Shown here: positions 16,401 through 30,600 of the stretch, in pieces
How the letters are laid out: each line of letters opens with the position of its first letter
Position numbering within the stretch: position 1 is the first letter of the stretch
Assembly: GCA_003339415.1 (NCBI GenBank)
Contig: PDHQ01000055.1
Span: 1 to 64,000 of the forward strand
From: Ophiocordyceps camponoti-saundersi (nom. inval.)
Taxonomy: Eukaryota > Ascomycota > Sordariomycetes > Hypocreales > Ophiocordycipitaceae
Direction of reading: 5' to 3'
Length of the DNA: 64,000 nucleotides
The notes under the pieces: model-generated
The model's input: only the letters and a program-made list of their open reading frames with translations
Database searches by the model: none
What the model was told of the DNA's origin: nothing
Program-made: the position numbers and the translations under genes

Positions 16401-17305
16401 ATATTAACTTACTTTTAGCTAGCTAAAAAGTTATTTTATACTTAAGGGCTTATTATTTATAAATTCGCTACGCTTACTTAAGTTAGAGGAGTACTTAAGC
16501 TTTATTATATCTAATATTAAATATATTAATATTATTAGTAAAGCTTATTATTAATAGTTTAATTATTAAGTTTAAATATTAGTATAGTAAAAATATATAT
16601 AATAAGAAAAGGATTAGTAATATAAAAAACTTTTAAAAAACCCCTTATTAAATTAAAAAAGCGTTACTAAGCTTATAATTAAACTTAAATTATAAAATAT
16701 TAATAATAAAATAAGAATAAATAAACGCTATAACTTATTTAGGAAAGCTTAGGTAATTAAGAATAACTATTAGCTTATTATAAAAAATATAATTAAAAGC
16801 TTTAGTAAAGTTTAGTAAAAAAAGTAAGGCGGTGCTACCTTAATTCTAAATAGTTTTAATAATTTTAGTAAATATAAAGATTATAATATTAATAAAATAT
16901 TATAGCTTATTACTTATTTAACTATTTAAGAGGATATTAGCTATTTCCGCTATAGACGCTATTTTCCTAATAATAATTATTTTTAGGACTTTATTAAAAA
17001 GCGAAATTAGCTTATACCCGCCTAAGGTATAATATATAGCTAGTAATTTACTTACTTTATAAATAATTATAATATTAAAAGCTTTAAATTATAATAAGAA
17101 ATAGCTATTATTAATATAGCTTTAAAAGATTTTTTAGAAAACTTAGATAAGGGGGGGTTTATATCTTTTTAGGAACCTAACTAAAATCCTATTAGGGCTA
17201 GTAGACTTTTATAAGGCGATTAAGAAAAAAGTAAAGTAAATATTATCGGTAATAATCGAATATTTAATATAGAAAGGAGGGAAAAGTTTATTTAAGGTAA
17301 AAGGA
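13475..17305 (+). repeat. 3.83-kb dispersed repeat, copy P, with an unrecognised coding frame
   Basis: Aligns directly with copy Q (39005-42846) from the TACTYTARARGCTATA start to the GTTTRTTTAAGGTAA end. From about 15060 to at least 17160 one plus-strand frame is interrupted mainly by TAA/TAG, as expected from mutated Gln and Trp codons, giving roughly 700 codons. Landmarks are RFINKVA at 15655, NISYLV at 15946, SYFILKGLLF at 16429 and NNYNIKSF at 17065. I recognise no family. Region R, immediately downstream, encodes a divergent homologue with nearly the same spacing. An earlier segment (14770-14920) holds another short Lys/Thr-rich open stretch in a different frame. No LTRs or terminal inverted repeats were seen. 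Being present in two near-identical copies, it behaves like a mobile element. Confidence 0.85.
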
Positions 17306-20300
17306 GAGGCTAAGGCGGTAAGAGTAGGGAAAAATTACTAGCTAAGTAAAATCGCTTTATTTAAGAAAGTAAATACTAAGTTTAAGTTAGGGCTTTTTTA
17401 TAGCGTTAATATATATATAAGCTTTAGCGGAGCTTAGCTTTAAAGCTAGGCTTAATATTTTATTATTTAAAATATTACTAAGTTTATTAAAATATTATTA
17501 AGGAAGTCGCGCTAAGCGCTATAGCGGGCTGCGCTAATTATAAATTTTTATATTTTTATTATTTCCTAATAATTTTATTAGTAAAAGTTAGTAAAGTTAG
17601 CTTTTTAATATTTTTAAGCTTACTTAATAGCTACTATAATAGCTACTATCGCTTAATTTTACTAATTTTATATTATAAAATATATATAAACGCGTAATAA
17701 TACTATAATCTCTATTATTATTTTTAGCTATTTATATAATAAAGTAATTACTTTTTCTAAGTTTTTAAATATAAAAATATAATATAGTTTAAGCTTAAAT
17801 TAGTTTTATACCTTAGCCGCGAGTATATTTAAGTAAAAAAAGCGCTAGATTTTAGTTAATATAATATTAAGGCGGAGGTTAGTATTTATATAGATAACTT
17901 ATAGAATATAGTTAGAGCTAATAAGGTTAAGGTTATTTCCTTAATATATCGCTTAGTAGTTTAGTATAGCTTAAGCTAAGTTAATAATATTAGTTTATTT
18001 ATTATATATTTCCTAGGTAACTTTGCTTAGAAGCGTAATAAATCTAAGATAAAAGCTAATTATAAGATTAAGGAAATTAGCTACTTTAAAGGAGGACCTT
18101 TCGTAGTAGTTTTATAAGGGGTAATAGAGGTTAAAGTCGCTATATAAAAAGGTAGCTATTAGGGTTAGGTTAAGGTAAAGAAAGTCGCGCTATAAAAGGG
18201 GGCTAAACTAGATTACTAATAAGGGTAAGTAAATAGATATAATTCGTAATAGGGGTATAGTATAGAAAAGAATAGAAGCTATATTAAGTACGGTAAGAGG
18301 TATTTAAAAGGAGGGGTCTAGTTATTTATAAATATAGAGAATCGCTTAGTTACTAGAGTTTATAAGTTTATATAATAAGATACTAAGAAGCGGAGGGCGT
18401 TTAAATTAGTCGCGTTATAGTTCCTATAAATAAATAAGATTATAGCTAATAGGGCTACGGAGCGCGGTATAGATAAGATAGTTACGCTTTTATATATTCT
18501 AAAAGAGGGTCTTAATCTTTATTAGGAGTAGGGGAGGTAAAGGTTTGCGATCGTATATAAAGCTGCTATTAAAAATAAAGCTAAAAGTAAATAAGGAGGT
18601 AATAGCCTTATCGCTTATTTTTATTATATTAATATTAGGAAATAAGTTAAAATAAATAATAGTTAAAGGGGATAAAAAAGCAGGTAAAATAGAGGGGGAA
18701 ATAAATAAAGCGGAGATAGCTAGTAAGGTAAAAAAGGCTAGAAGCGCGGAGATAGGTAAAAATATAGTAGGGGAGGTAAAAGTAAGGGTAAGGAAGAAGT
18801 TAATAAAGGCGAAGGTAATAAAAGCTATAAAGAAATCGGAGCTAAAGCTAAACCTTATCTAAATATTTAAATCCCCTCCTATAAAGTTTATATTAGTAGC
18901 GTTAAAATATATAGCGGAAAATAATAATAATAATTTAGAAAATAAGCTTATAAAAATTAGAGGTATAATTAAGCGTAAAAGATAAGGCGGAAGGCGGGGG
19001 CGTAAAAAAAGTAAATAAGCTAAGTAAAGCTAAGTAAATTAAAAAGTAAAGTTAAGGGTAGGGTATAAAGTAAATAAATAGTAATAATTATATAGTAAAA
19101 ATACTAAAAACTATCCCTTACGCCTTAACTTTATATTTTAATATTTTAATATATTTAAATATTATAAAATAATAAAAAGAGGTTAAATTAATAAAAGTAT
19201 TATAAATAGATAAATTATAAAGTAAGAGGGCTTATAATAGCTTTATAGCTAAAAGCTTTATTAAAATCCTTATAGTTTTAAATTAAGCTTATAAGAAGTA
19301 TAAGTAAAAGTATCTTTTTATAAGTAGTTAGTTTATAATATAAGGTAAAGTAAGCTGCTATCCTATCTTCTCCGCTATTATAAGAGTAATAAGGGGTTAT
19401 AACTATAAAAATACTATAAATATAAAGAAACTTATTAAGGCTAATTTTACTATTATAAAGCTAAGTTAGGGCGCTACTTAAAGATTTTAAAAAGCCTTAA
19501 TAGATTTATAAAGCGTTATTAAGTTTTAATTAAGGCGGTTTATTAATAAAGTATCTAAAAGACTAGCTATATTTTTAAAGCCTTCCTTTTTTAAAGTTTT
19601 AGCAAAGCTACTATTTTTTATAAAAATAAGCTTTTAGAATTTTAAAAAACTAAAAAGAGATATTTATAATTTATACTTAAATAATAAAAAAAGATTAAAA
19701 GGATTTAAAAAGAATATAAGTAAGGCGGGGCTAACTTTTATATTATTAGCAGAGGTATATAGTAATTCTTTTAAAAGCGGAGTAAATATAAGCTATAAGT
19801 TTTTAATTATAAAAAAGTTAATAGCTATAAGTAGCGTGGTAAAATAAGTAAATATTAATAAAAAAAGTAAAAATTTCGAACTTAATATAATAAAAAAGAG
19901 TTACTTAATATATTTTAGAGATAACGTAAAAGTATTTAAACTAAGTTATAGCTAGCTATTAAAAAATAAGGCCCTTAAGTTCCCCGCTTAGTAAAGTTAG
20001 AGTAGAGTAAATTATAATGTTAAAAGTAATTATAAACTTAATAACTTTAATATAAATTTCCCTTACTTAAAAAAGTAAAAGGCTCTAAGTAAATAAACTA
20101 AGCTTAGTTAAGGTTAGCTATTAATAAGTAAACTTTTTTATAAAATAATAAAGGTAAGGCTTTTACTAAAGTTTATAGTAAATCTAAACCCTAAATATAT
20201 ATATTTTTTATATAAGTTAAATAATACTCTTATTAAAAATTAATAGAGTTATATTAGTAAAGCGGGCTTTTATAAAGTAAAAGAGCTGTTTTTTAAATAG

Positions 20301-21450
20301 CTAAAAGGTTATTTTATACTTTATTACCTAGTTATAATAAATACTTTAAGCTTATTTAAGCTAGTAATAAACTTAAGCGAAGGTATATTTAATATTAAAA
20401 ATATTAATATTATTTATAAATCTAATAAGAAATATATTAGTCGCTTATTCTAGGCGCTTATAAAAAGATAAGATATATAAGATAAATAATACTAAAGAGA
20501 GTAAGAAGCTTTAAAGGACTCTAGTAAAAATAAAGAAAAGGTTTAATAATTTACTATTAACTTTTAAGTAGGAGGTATAATTAAAAAGGTAAAAGTAGAG
20601 GAAAGCTATAATTTATTTAAAAAAGCTAAAAAAGTTAAGGATTTCTATTAGCTTAAAATATAAAATATAATTAAAAGCGCTTACTATATTTAATATTAAG
20701 AGGGAAGCGGAGCTTTAGAAGCTTTAAGTAATATAAATAAACTTTATTAAAAAGAGTAAAGCGCTATTAGTAAACTAATTAAGCTAGTTACTTATCTAGC
20801 CTTATAATAAGATTTTTATAAATTTTACTATATAAGATATTTTTTTTATTATTATAATTTTAAAGATTTTATTTATAATATTAAAAAGGGAGATAAGATA
20901 ATAGCTACTTAAAGTTTAATAAACTTTTAAGCTTTTTCCCGCTTTTTAGAAAACTATAATATTAAAAGTTTAATATTAAGTAAAGAAATATTTATAAGTA
21001 ATATATTTTTAAAAAAGCTTAGTTAAGATTATTATAAGAGGTTATTTATAGTTTTTTAAAAAGCTAATAAAAATATTATTAACTTTAGTAGATTTTTATA
21101 ATATAATATTAAAAATAGTAAAGCGGACTTTATTTTTAGTAACTTAAGAGGCAATATTTATTAGGGGGAAAAGGTTAAAAATAAAAAGGTATAAGGTATT
21201 TTCTAAAAGATAGGAAAAAAACTTATAAGCTAGGAGCTCCGACTTTTTAAAGAAAAATAATTAAAAAGTAAAGTTTATATTTTATTAAAAAGAAAAAGTA
21301 TATATAAGCTTTAAAAAAGCTTAGCTATAAAATCTTATTTATAAAGTTATAAATTATATAAAATAAAAAATCGCTTTTAATTATCTTTTTTTTACTTTTT
21401 TAATAAATAATTTTTATTATATTATAATATCTTAATATACTTACTAATAT
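17306..21450 (+). pseudogene. Region R: divergent homologue of the P/Q coding frame, RIP-inactivated
   Basis: One plus-strand frame repeats the landmarks of P: RFINKVSKRL at 19536, NISYKFLI near 19785, GYFILYYLVII at 20307, NYNIKSLIL at 20952. The distance from the first landmark to the GYFIL block is 771 nt here and 774 nt in P and Q. To the YNIKS tyrosine it is 1419 nt here and 1413 nt in P. Colinear spacing in whole codons with many amino acid differences means a true paralogue, not a recent duplicate. A second upstream stretch, in another frame, reads VNNISLFIIYFLGNF near 17980 and is echoed in region S. The P-to-R offset is about 3.88 kb, so P and R look like head-to-tail units. The left boundary is inferred. 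Confidence 0.65.
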
Positions 21451-23305
21451 AATAACTTTTATATATTTTACGAATTCCGCGCTTATAATAATATAAATAT
21501 AGATTTCTTATTTTTATATTATAAGTAAACTCCGCTCCCTTTATTACTTTATAATAATAGCTAGCTATACTTAAAGCGATTTTAAGAGGGAGGGCGATAC
21601 TATATAAGTTAATCGTAACTGCGAAAATTTTTTACTTAAAATATAGCTTTACTCCGAATTATAATAATTTTAAACTTAAAAGTTTATTATACTTATTACC
21701 TTATTAAAAGTTAAGGTAAATATTAATAAAATTATTTTAGGAGATATTTTTATTTTTATATAAGTAATTATTAAATAAGTAGTAAAGTCTAAAAGGGTCT
21801 AGGGAAATACCCCCCTTACTTTAACTTTATTAGTTAATAATATCTTTTTAGCTATTATAGCTATAATTTCCTCTTTTTTCTATAGCTTTAAAAGAAGCGG
21901 AACTTTTTAAATATAAGCTATAGTTATAGCTAAAGCGCTAGAGAAGACTATTAAAAAGTAAGTTTTTAAGTAATATAAATAATAGCTTATAATTTATTTT
22001 AACTTTATAGCTACTCCGCTTTAAGTTTAAAGCCTTAAGGTAATTATAATAAATATTAATTATAAACTTTATAAATAAGGCTAAGCTTTTATAATAAGGA
22101 AATTACTTAGCGGCGATATTATAATAATATTTTAAAATACTATTTATAAGCTTTAGTTTAATTTAAGGTAGCTTTATATTATTTTTAAAGAAAAAGTATA
22201 CTTAATTAGTAAAAGTTATACTCTTATTATAAAAAAAGTACTAGCGCGGGCCTTATAATAAAGTAATAAGGAAGCTTTTTAAAAAAAGATTAAGTTATTA
22301 AATAAAGTTTTACTAATATAATTATATATAAAAAAATATTATTTTAAAACTTAGCGGAGTTTCTTAATAATTACTATTAATAATATAGTAAATATAAATT
22401 AAATTTATAATAAAAGTATAATAATATAAGTAGAGATTTTTAATACTAAACTATATATATTAAAAGTTTAATTTTAATAATACTTTAAGTATTATTAACT
22501 TAAATATAGTATTAAATATTATATAATAAAGCTATAATATAATAAATATTTTATTATTTTATATATAAAAAGTAAGTCTGCTTATTTTATAGCTTATAAG
22601 AAAAGATTATATTATTACTTTTTTTATTAAAAATTTTACCTCAAGTAAAGTTAACTTTACTTTAAAATAAGAGTAGTATAAGATTAGGTAAAAAACGCGT
22701 ATATTACTTAACTTTAAAAGTTTATAAATTAGAATTTTATATATATTACCCCTCCTTTTTTTTAGCGCTAACTAGAAACTAATAATAGCTAAGGCGGAAA
22801 CGCTAAAAAGTAAATATAATAATACCCCCTTTTTTAACTTAAACTTTATACTTATTTATAGCTTTACTATAATAATCTAGCTATTTTTTAAAATTAGCTA
22901 TTATAAAGTTTATTATAAGATAGTAAAACTTTTATATATTCTTAAATTATACTAATAAGGCTTTAATAAATTAGATTATTAAGGCCGCTTTAATTAAATA
23001 TAAGAATTTAGTTTATAATAATAATAATAGCTAAGAGGATAAGTAAGCTATATAAACTCTATACTAAACCTAGTTTATATATACTCTTACTATTATAAAG
23101 TCCGCTTTAGGGGAAATATTAGCTTTTAAATTACTAATTAATACTTAACTTATTAAATATATAAAGTGCTAAGTATAAGCGGGGTCTAACTTAAAGTTAA
23201 GGTAACGCTTAAAAGGAGGGTTTAACTTTAAGTTTTTTAGTTTTTTCCCCTATTTAAAATATATATAAGATAGTTCTAAGCTATATAAGGCGTATTAGTA
23301 TATAA
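21451..23305 (+). repeat. 1.85-kb TTA-tailed dispersed repeat, copy C
   Basis: Same orientation as B and F, with both conserved ends present. The ATT-rich tail follows at about 23306-23322. No inverted partner lies to its left; the nearest opposite copy is fragment D on the right, so C and D are tail to tail. Confidence 0.85.
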
Positions 23306-23339
23306 ATTATTATTATTATTACTTACTAATAATTAAAGT

Positions 23340-24824
23340 TTAGCTATATTTATTAATATTACTTAATATATTTTATATTTAAAATTATAAAAGTAATTTT
23401 TAAAATTTATTATAAATATAAGTAAAAATTATATTATTAAAGTAATTTCGAAAGTATTAAGCTACTTATAATATTTAATTATTTATATAGCTATAATTAT
23501 TAATTTTATAATATTTATTATAAACTCCGCTTAAATAATAAATAGTAAAAGGCGGTTTTTTACTTTTACTTATAAGATATTAAAGTTAAAATATTTTTAG
23601 CGTAGTATTAAAGTAAAATTTAAAAAGGGAAAAATAATAAATAATATAAACTAAAAAATATAATTAAAGCTAAAAAAATTAAAATTTAAGCTAAAATATA
23701 TAAGGTAATAGTTAAGTATATTTTAAATTAAGTTAATAATATTAGCTTTTTACTTATATATTTTCTAAGTAATTTTATAAAAAGAGGTAAAGAGTTTAAA
23801 GTAAAGTTAGTAAAAAGTAAAAAGAAGCTCCGCGGAGTAAGAGGAGGTATATTTATAAAGGTTCTAAAAAAGATAATAAGCGTTAAAGCTACTAAGGATA
23901 ATTAGTAAAGTAAAGGCGGAGGTAAAATATAAAAAGGGAGGAGGAGGTAATAAGCGTAAAAAAAGTTTAATATATATTTTAAATAATAAGGAGTAAATAG
24001 TAAATACTTAAAGCTTATTATAAAAAAAAATTTTAATAAGGTTTTAATTATTAATTTTATATTATTTATATATATATAAAAAAGCTTTATTTTTATTTTA
24101 GATAAAGTAATAAAAAGTAAATTTAAAAAGCGGAAAATAATTATATATATTAAGCTAGAATTTCTATATAATAATAATATTATAGCTCTCCTTATTAAAT
24201 AAAATAAGCTAAATAAAATAGTTAATTTTCTATATATTTTATAATAAGGTTATAATTTTAATAAAAACTAAATATTAAGAATAATTATTTATAGTTACTT
24301 TAATTATATAAAGTTTGCTAATATAAACTCCGCTTAAGATTATTATAAAGCTAGTTATAAGTTATAAAGTTTATTATATAGCTTATAGCTTTTATAAGTA
24401 TTATTAAGTTAAGAGCTTTTTAAGGAGATTTAAGTAAATAGTATATTATAAGAAGATTATTAAAATATATTTTTAAGGGATTTATAATATATTTACTTCC
24501 TTAAAAAAACTATAATAAAGCTTTCGCTATTTTTATAAAATTATTACTAAGTAAAGGCTAGAGGTTAAGTAAATTATAATAATTAGAAAAAGTAAGGTTT
24601 ATTAAGGAAGCTAAACTTAGTATAGCTTTATAATTTCTAAAACTTTAAGTAATCTTTTAACTATATAAAATATATACTTTTATATAAAATATAATAATAA
24701 AGTCTTTCTCCTTTTTATATAAAGGAATTTTTTTCTTTATTATTATATAAAATATATAGCTATATAATATTTATATTAAAAAAGCTCTTAATAATACTTA
24801 ATAATATACTTAAATTAGAAATAT
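23340..24824 (+). pseudogene. Region S: relic related to the first part of region R
   Basis: Plus-strand reading around 23690-23850 gives VNNISFLLIYFLSNFIKRG, which matches VNNISLFIIYFLGNFAQKR near 17980 in region R. The following 200 bp are Lys/Arg-rich in both. The remainder (to about 24820) has no recognisable domain. This is either another member of the R-type unit or a shared upstream reading frame. Boundaries are set by the flanking repeat copies C and D. Confidence 0.45.
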
Positions 24825-24845
24825 TATAATAATAATAATTTATAT

Positions 24846-25135
24846 ACTAATATACTTTATATAACTTAGAACTATCTTATATATATTTTAAAAGGGGGAA
24901 AAACTAAAAAACTTAAAGTAAAACCCTCCCTTTAAGCGTTACCTTAGCTTTAAGTTAGACCCCGCCCGCACCTAGCACTTTATATATTTAATAAGTTAGG
25001 TATTAACTAGTAATTTAGAAGCTAATATTTCCCCCGGAGCGGACTCCGCGGTAGTAGGAGTGCGCGTAGACTAGGTCTAGTGCGGAGTCTATATAGCTTA
25101 CTCGTCCTCTTAGCCGTTATTATTATTATAAACCG
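24846..25135 (-). repeat. 1.85-kb repeat, truncated copy D
   Basis: The outer ~290 bp of the repeat, in the orientation of A and E, preceded by an AATAATAATAAT run. Similarity stops abruptly near 25135 after the AAACCGAATCC block. The break could be a 5' truncation on retroposition or a later insertion or deletion. Confidence 0.8.
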
Positions 25136-26961
25136 AATCCCCGCGTTTAAAAATTAGAAATATTTATAATATTATTTAAAGCGTATAGAGTTTTTATAAA
25201 ATTTATAATAAATTATCTTTATATTTATAATTATTTTATTTAAGTAAAGCTTATTTATATCCTTTACGCTACTTAAGCTTATAATAAGATAAGTTTATAA
25301 AGCTTTTTTACTAATAATATATTAAAGTTAAAGTATTTTCGCTTAAATTATATTAACTTTATTTACCTCCCTAATAATATTAAATAGCGTATTATAATTA
25401 TAATTAGCTATTAAGGTTTAAATACTTTTAGTAATAATAATATAAATTTAATATATATACTTAGCTTTTACTTTAAAAGCTTAAGTTATTTATTTATTCC
25501 TAAAAATAAAATCCTTATATTTTAAGTTAAATATAATAATAAGATTACCGCTAAGAAATTAGCGCGCGGTAATTATTATAAAATAGCTTATAGCTTTATT
25601 AACTTTTTAGATAACCTCTTAAAAAATAAGCGCTAAAACTCTATTAATTATTAAAATATCTTTTATTAATATAAATACCTCCCTTTTTATTCTTATTAAT
25701 ATTAGCTATATAAGGGGCGCTATAAAAGAGGCGGAATTTAAGGCGGAGTTTATAATTACGCTAGCTTAAGTTAAAGCTTTAAAAGCGGAGTTAAACTCCT
25801 TACTTATTACTTTATAAAAAATAGCTTTAACTAACTTCTAAATAATATAAAAGATAATAATAAGTAAGCTAGATAAGTTTTTAGAAGCTTATTAGCGTTA
25901 TTAAAGCTTAGTAAATATTATATTAAGGATATTTTATATAAGGCGAAAATTTTATATAAAGATTATTTTAATAAGTTTTTATATATAGATTTTAAGATAA
26001 GATTTATTAAGGTTTAAAAAATATTAATAAATAATTTATTAAAATTAATAGCGGTATTATATTAACTTTTACTTATACGCGGATATTATTAGGATTAGTT
26101 AAGCTTTTAAGTTTTACTATTAAGTATTATTAGTATTAATAGCGGATTAGGAGGCGGACCGCCTTATAACCTTATATTTAAAGTTATTCCCTTAGCGGAG
26201 TTAAACTTTAAGAGGTAGAAAATATTAAATTCTCGTAATATTATAATATTAAGTATAAATAAAGACTTTAATTATCTAAAGTTATAAAAAGTTTTTATAT
26301 TTCCTTATATTAAGAAGGACTAATAGATTTTAAGATAATAGCTATATAGCTAAAGCTAATATTTTAGCTAATTAATTTTTTTTAACTTTATAATATACTT
26401 TTAATTAATATTAAACTGCTTAAACTTAATATTTTTATTAATATTAAATTATTTAAATTATTATATTTATAATATTTAAATTAATAACTTTTTAGAAAAT
26501 AATTAAAATAAATAATATTCTTATTAAATTTCTAAAAATATATTACCTTATTCTTATTACCTAGCTTATTATAATCTTCTAAGTATATATATAATTTAGT
26601 TATTTCTTACCCTAGCTATAATTTACTATTATAATTATTTTATATAAGTTTAAAAAAAAATAAAAGCTTATTAAAAAGTAAGTATTTATAATCTTATATC
26701 CCTCTTATATTATTTAAGTAAAATCTTAAAAACTATAATAAAATAATAAATTATTAAAGTTATAAAATTATATTAACTTCTCCTTAAAGGCTAAATAAAT
26801 AATAAGCGGAATCAGTTTATAAAGCTAGCTATTTTTATAATTATTAAGCTTATTTAAGCTACTTAAGCTAAGAAAAAGTAGTGTCCTTTTTATAACTTAA
26901 TATTAAGAGAGTATTTAATATTATATATTATAATAAACTTATTATTAAATTTAAGTATTTA
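25136..26961. other. Unassigned RIP-affected sequence, target of the copia insertion
   Basis: No domain recognised in either orientation by eye. It contains scattered less-mutated patches (for example 25730-25800 and 26130-26165). The sequence resumes at 33068 after the copia element. Confidence 0.4.
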
Positions 26962-26966
26962 AAATT

Positions 26967-27649
26967 TATAAGTGCTTATAATAATTTTTATTCTTTATAA
27001 TAAATAATAAAGGTATAAATAACTAATATAAAAATATAATAATTACTCTATAATATAATATAAAAAATCTAGTATTTTATTATATTTATTATATTTATTA
27101 TATAAATAAATAACTAAAGTTACTATTTTATACCTTAAAAATATTAGCATAATATATTATTACCTTTATATATAAGGCTCCGGCCCTCTAAGGCTAAGAA
27201 TAATATAAACCTTTAAGACCTTATACGGATCTATTATAGTCGGCGTTTCTAGACTTTACGGAAATAGGTAATACGGAAAGCCGAATATTAAACTAACTAT
27301 AATACTTTCCGGACTTCCGAAAACACTCCTAAATACGTTATCTTCTAGTATATAGAATAACCCTCTCCTTAACCGGAAAGGTTACTATATTTATAAAAAA
27401 TTAAGTATTTAGAGAAGAGGTTTTCCTATTACTTAATAGATAGTAATTTAATTACTTACTCTCTTCCCTACCTTCTAAATAATTTTATTATTAACCTATT
27501 ATTATAAAACTACTACTATTGTAATCTAATTTAAACGCGCTTCTATATTTAATAATCCTATTATTTAAATCTTTATTAATAGATAATTAATTATCTTTCT
27601 AACCTTAAACCGATCGAAAGTACTATCCGATTTCTATCTAGTATTTATA
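26967..27649 (+). repeat. copia 5' LTR (683 bp)
   Basis: Starts TATAAGTGCT and ends AGTATTTATA. With RIP allowed for, these fit the canonical TG...CA ends with extended terminal inversion (TGTAAGTGCT against AGYACTTACA). It differs from the 3' LTR mainly by C/T and G/A changes, plus one extra 9-bp TTTATTATA-type unit that explains the 683 against 674 bp lengths. Confidence 0.95.
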
Positions 27650-27659
27650 TAGTAATAAT

Positions 27660-30600
27660 TCCTCTTATTTTAAAAAGGCTATAAAAAATCTAGAAAAAAT
27701 AATAAAAATACCTATAGATAGATAAGCTATACTTTAGCTAAGAAATATATCTTCTAAGGTTCGGTATAATTTTTTAAAGCTTTAGGGCTTAAAGAATTAT
27801 CCTACGTAGGCTTTACGTATAGAAAATACCCTTATTCGCGAGAAACTTTAACTTAATATATAGTAAGAAAGTAACGTTAAAACCGAAAACGCCTTAGCCC
27901 TTATAAGGCTATTTATCGATAACGGTCTCTTAACGTAAATAAAATATATTAAAGATACTAAAATTACCTAAGATAGGTTAAAAAACCTTTATAATCCCTC
28001 TTCCTTTATATCGAATTTCCTTCTTATAGGTAATTTATTTAATACGTATTTTATAGAAGGTAATATAGAAGTTTATCTTAATAAGATAAAATTAAGCTAC
28101 GAAGAGCTTCTTTCTAGGGATATTAAGATACCCGAAATTATTATAATAAGCTTAACGCTTATAAGCTTATAAAACGAATATTAAGGCTTTATAATAAATA
28201 TTATATAAGCTTTACGAAACGACGAAAAAGCGTATACCCTCGAGACCCTCTTCTCTTCCCTTATAGATAAAGAGAAAAGAAATACTTCTTCGGCTTCGGC
28301 TACTTCTAAGAAAATTTTATATACCTTTTATAAAGGTAAGAAGCCTTATAAGTAAAAGAAAAAAATTATTTTTTACCCGAATTATAAAAATAAAAGGCAT
28401 AAAGTAGATTTATACTAGTATTTATACCCTTATAAAGCACCTAATTAGTAAGAATAAAAGGATACCTTTTCGGAAAAAAAGAGAAAAATATAGTAAATAA
28501 AGGCTTTATTAAAAGCCCGGAAAGAGAGGAAAATAAAGGAAAAAATCATAGCTATTATAAATTCCCCTATTAGTCCTATTTTAAAGAAAATAAAAAATCC
28601 TTATTATAAACCGGCTTGAAAAACGACTAAGAAAATAGTCCTTCTTACGAAAAACAATCGAATAACTAAATTAAATTTAGATAAAGAAGAGATCGAAAAA
28701 GAAAAAGAAGAAGTTAAAGAAGAATAAAGGGAATAATCTAATTCTAACGAAGAAGTCGAATTTATCTATATCCCTATATAGGTAAATAATACCTTTCTTC
28801 CTTTTATTAATAATATAACTAATAATAATTCTATAAGATTTATAGATTTAAATATTAATAGTAATAGATTGCGAAAAATATAAAATTCTATTTTTTCTAC
28901 CTTTAATACCTATAGTAATAATAAAAATATAACGTATTTCCTTTATAATATAAGTATAATAAAATATATAATATTTAATAAGGAATTATTAATTAACTAT
29001 AAGCCTATTAGTATAAAGGTATAATAGGGAAAAGCAAATACTATAATAGTAAAGGGAGCTAGAGACGTTATTTTCTAGTTTAAAAATAATAAATAGTATT
29101 ATAAATTAAGCAATATATTTTATATACTTAAATTAGGTATTAATATACTATTATAATCTTACTTTAATAAAATAAGTGCTTTAATTTATATAGAAATAGT
29201 ATAATTATTTATAAATAATAAAAAGATAGCTAAAGGCTATAGATTTAATAATCTTTATTATTTACCTTACTTAATTACTAAGTATAAGCATAATAAGATT
29301 AAGAGAAATATAAATAATAAAGAATATATATTAAATACTAGTAAAGAAATAGATTTATTTTTATAATATAAAAAACTAAAGTATATTAATTATAGAATTC
29401 TAATTAGATTCTTAAAAAGCAGAGATAATACTATTAAATTTAATTATAATAGTATTAAATAAGTAAAATAATGCAAAAAGTATATATAAGCTAAATTAAC
29501 TAATAAGATTAATAAGAAAGCTTCCACTACGTAGTATATATACTTAGAAAAAATAAGTATAGATATCTAAGGTCTTATTAAAATTCCTACTTATAATAAA
29601 TATACGTATTTTATTACGTTTTTAGACTCTTATACTAGATTCTTAGATATAGCACTTATAAAAACAAAACATAGTGCTTTATAAGAATTTATTAATTATA
29701 AAATAAGGGTTAAAAATAATAATAATAATATTAAAATAAAGCAAGTCTTTATAGATAACGCTAAGGAATTTATATATAATATAAAGGACTATTATATAAA
29801 ATAAGGTATTATTTTTAATACTAGCCCGCCTAATACTAAGGAGCCTAACGGTAAAATAGAAAGAATAAATAGAATACTATTAGATAAAGTACGTGCTATT
29901 TTATATATAGCTAACCTGCCTTATTATCTATAGGGGGAAGCTATTATTACTGCTACTTATCTATATAATAGGTCTCTATATAGTAAATTAAGCTATAAGA
30001 CTCCTTACGAATTAAAAAATAATACTACTTTATCTATCGAAGAATTAGATAAGATTAAAATATTTAGTAGTATTATTTACTATAAAAATAAGAATCCTAG
30101 TATTAAATTAAACCCTCGGGCTAATAAAGGAATTATTATAGGCTACTTAGATAACGCTTATAAGATCTAGGATTTTAATAAAAGAACTATAATTATATTA
30201 CGAGATATAGTTATTTTAGAAAATAACTTTATATAAAAGGATAATAATAATAAAGAAGAAGAAAATAATATATAGCTAGATTTTAATATTATTCCTTTTA
30301 TAACTCGATCCCTTATAGCGGAAAAAGAGAAGGAAATAGCAGAATTAGCTAATAAATAACTACTATAAGAATATAATAGTAGCAGAAATAATAAAATAAA
30401 GGATCTACCTTCTATAGAAGTAAGAATACCTAAAAAGCTTATAGAAGAATTAAAAGACTACGAATCTTACCCTAAAATAAATAGTATTCTAAAAGAAAAG
30501 AATATTATAGCTATTTTATATACGCTAGAAAATCTAGATCCTATAAAGCCTAAAATAACTAAATAAGCTTTAAATAGTAATAATAAATTAGATTAGAAAA

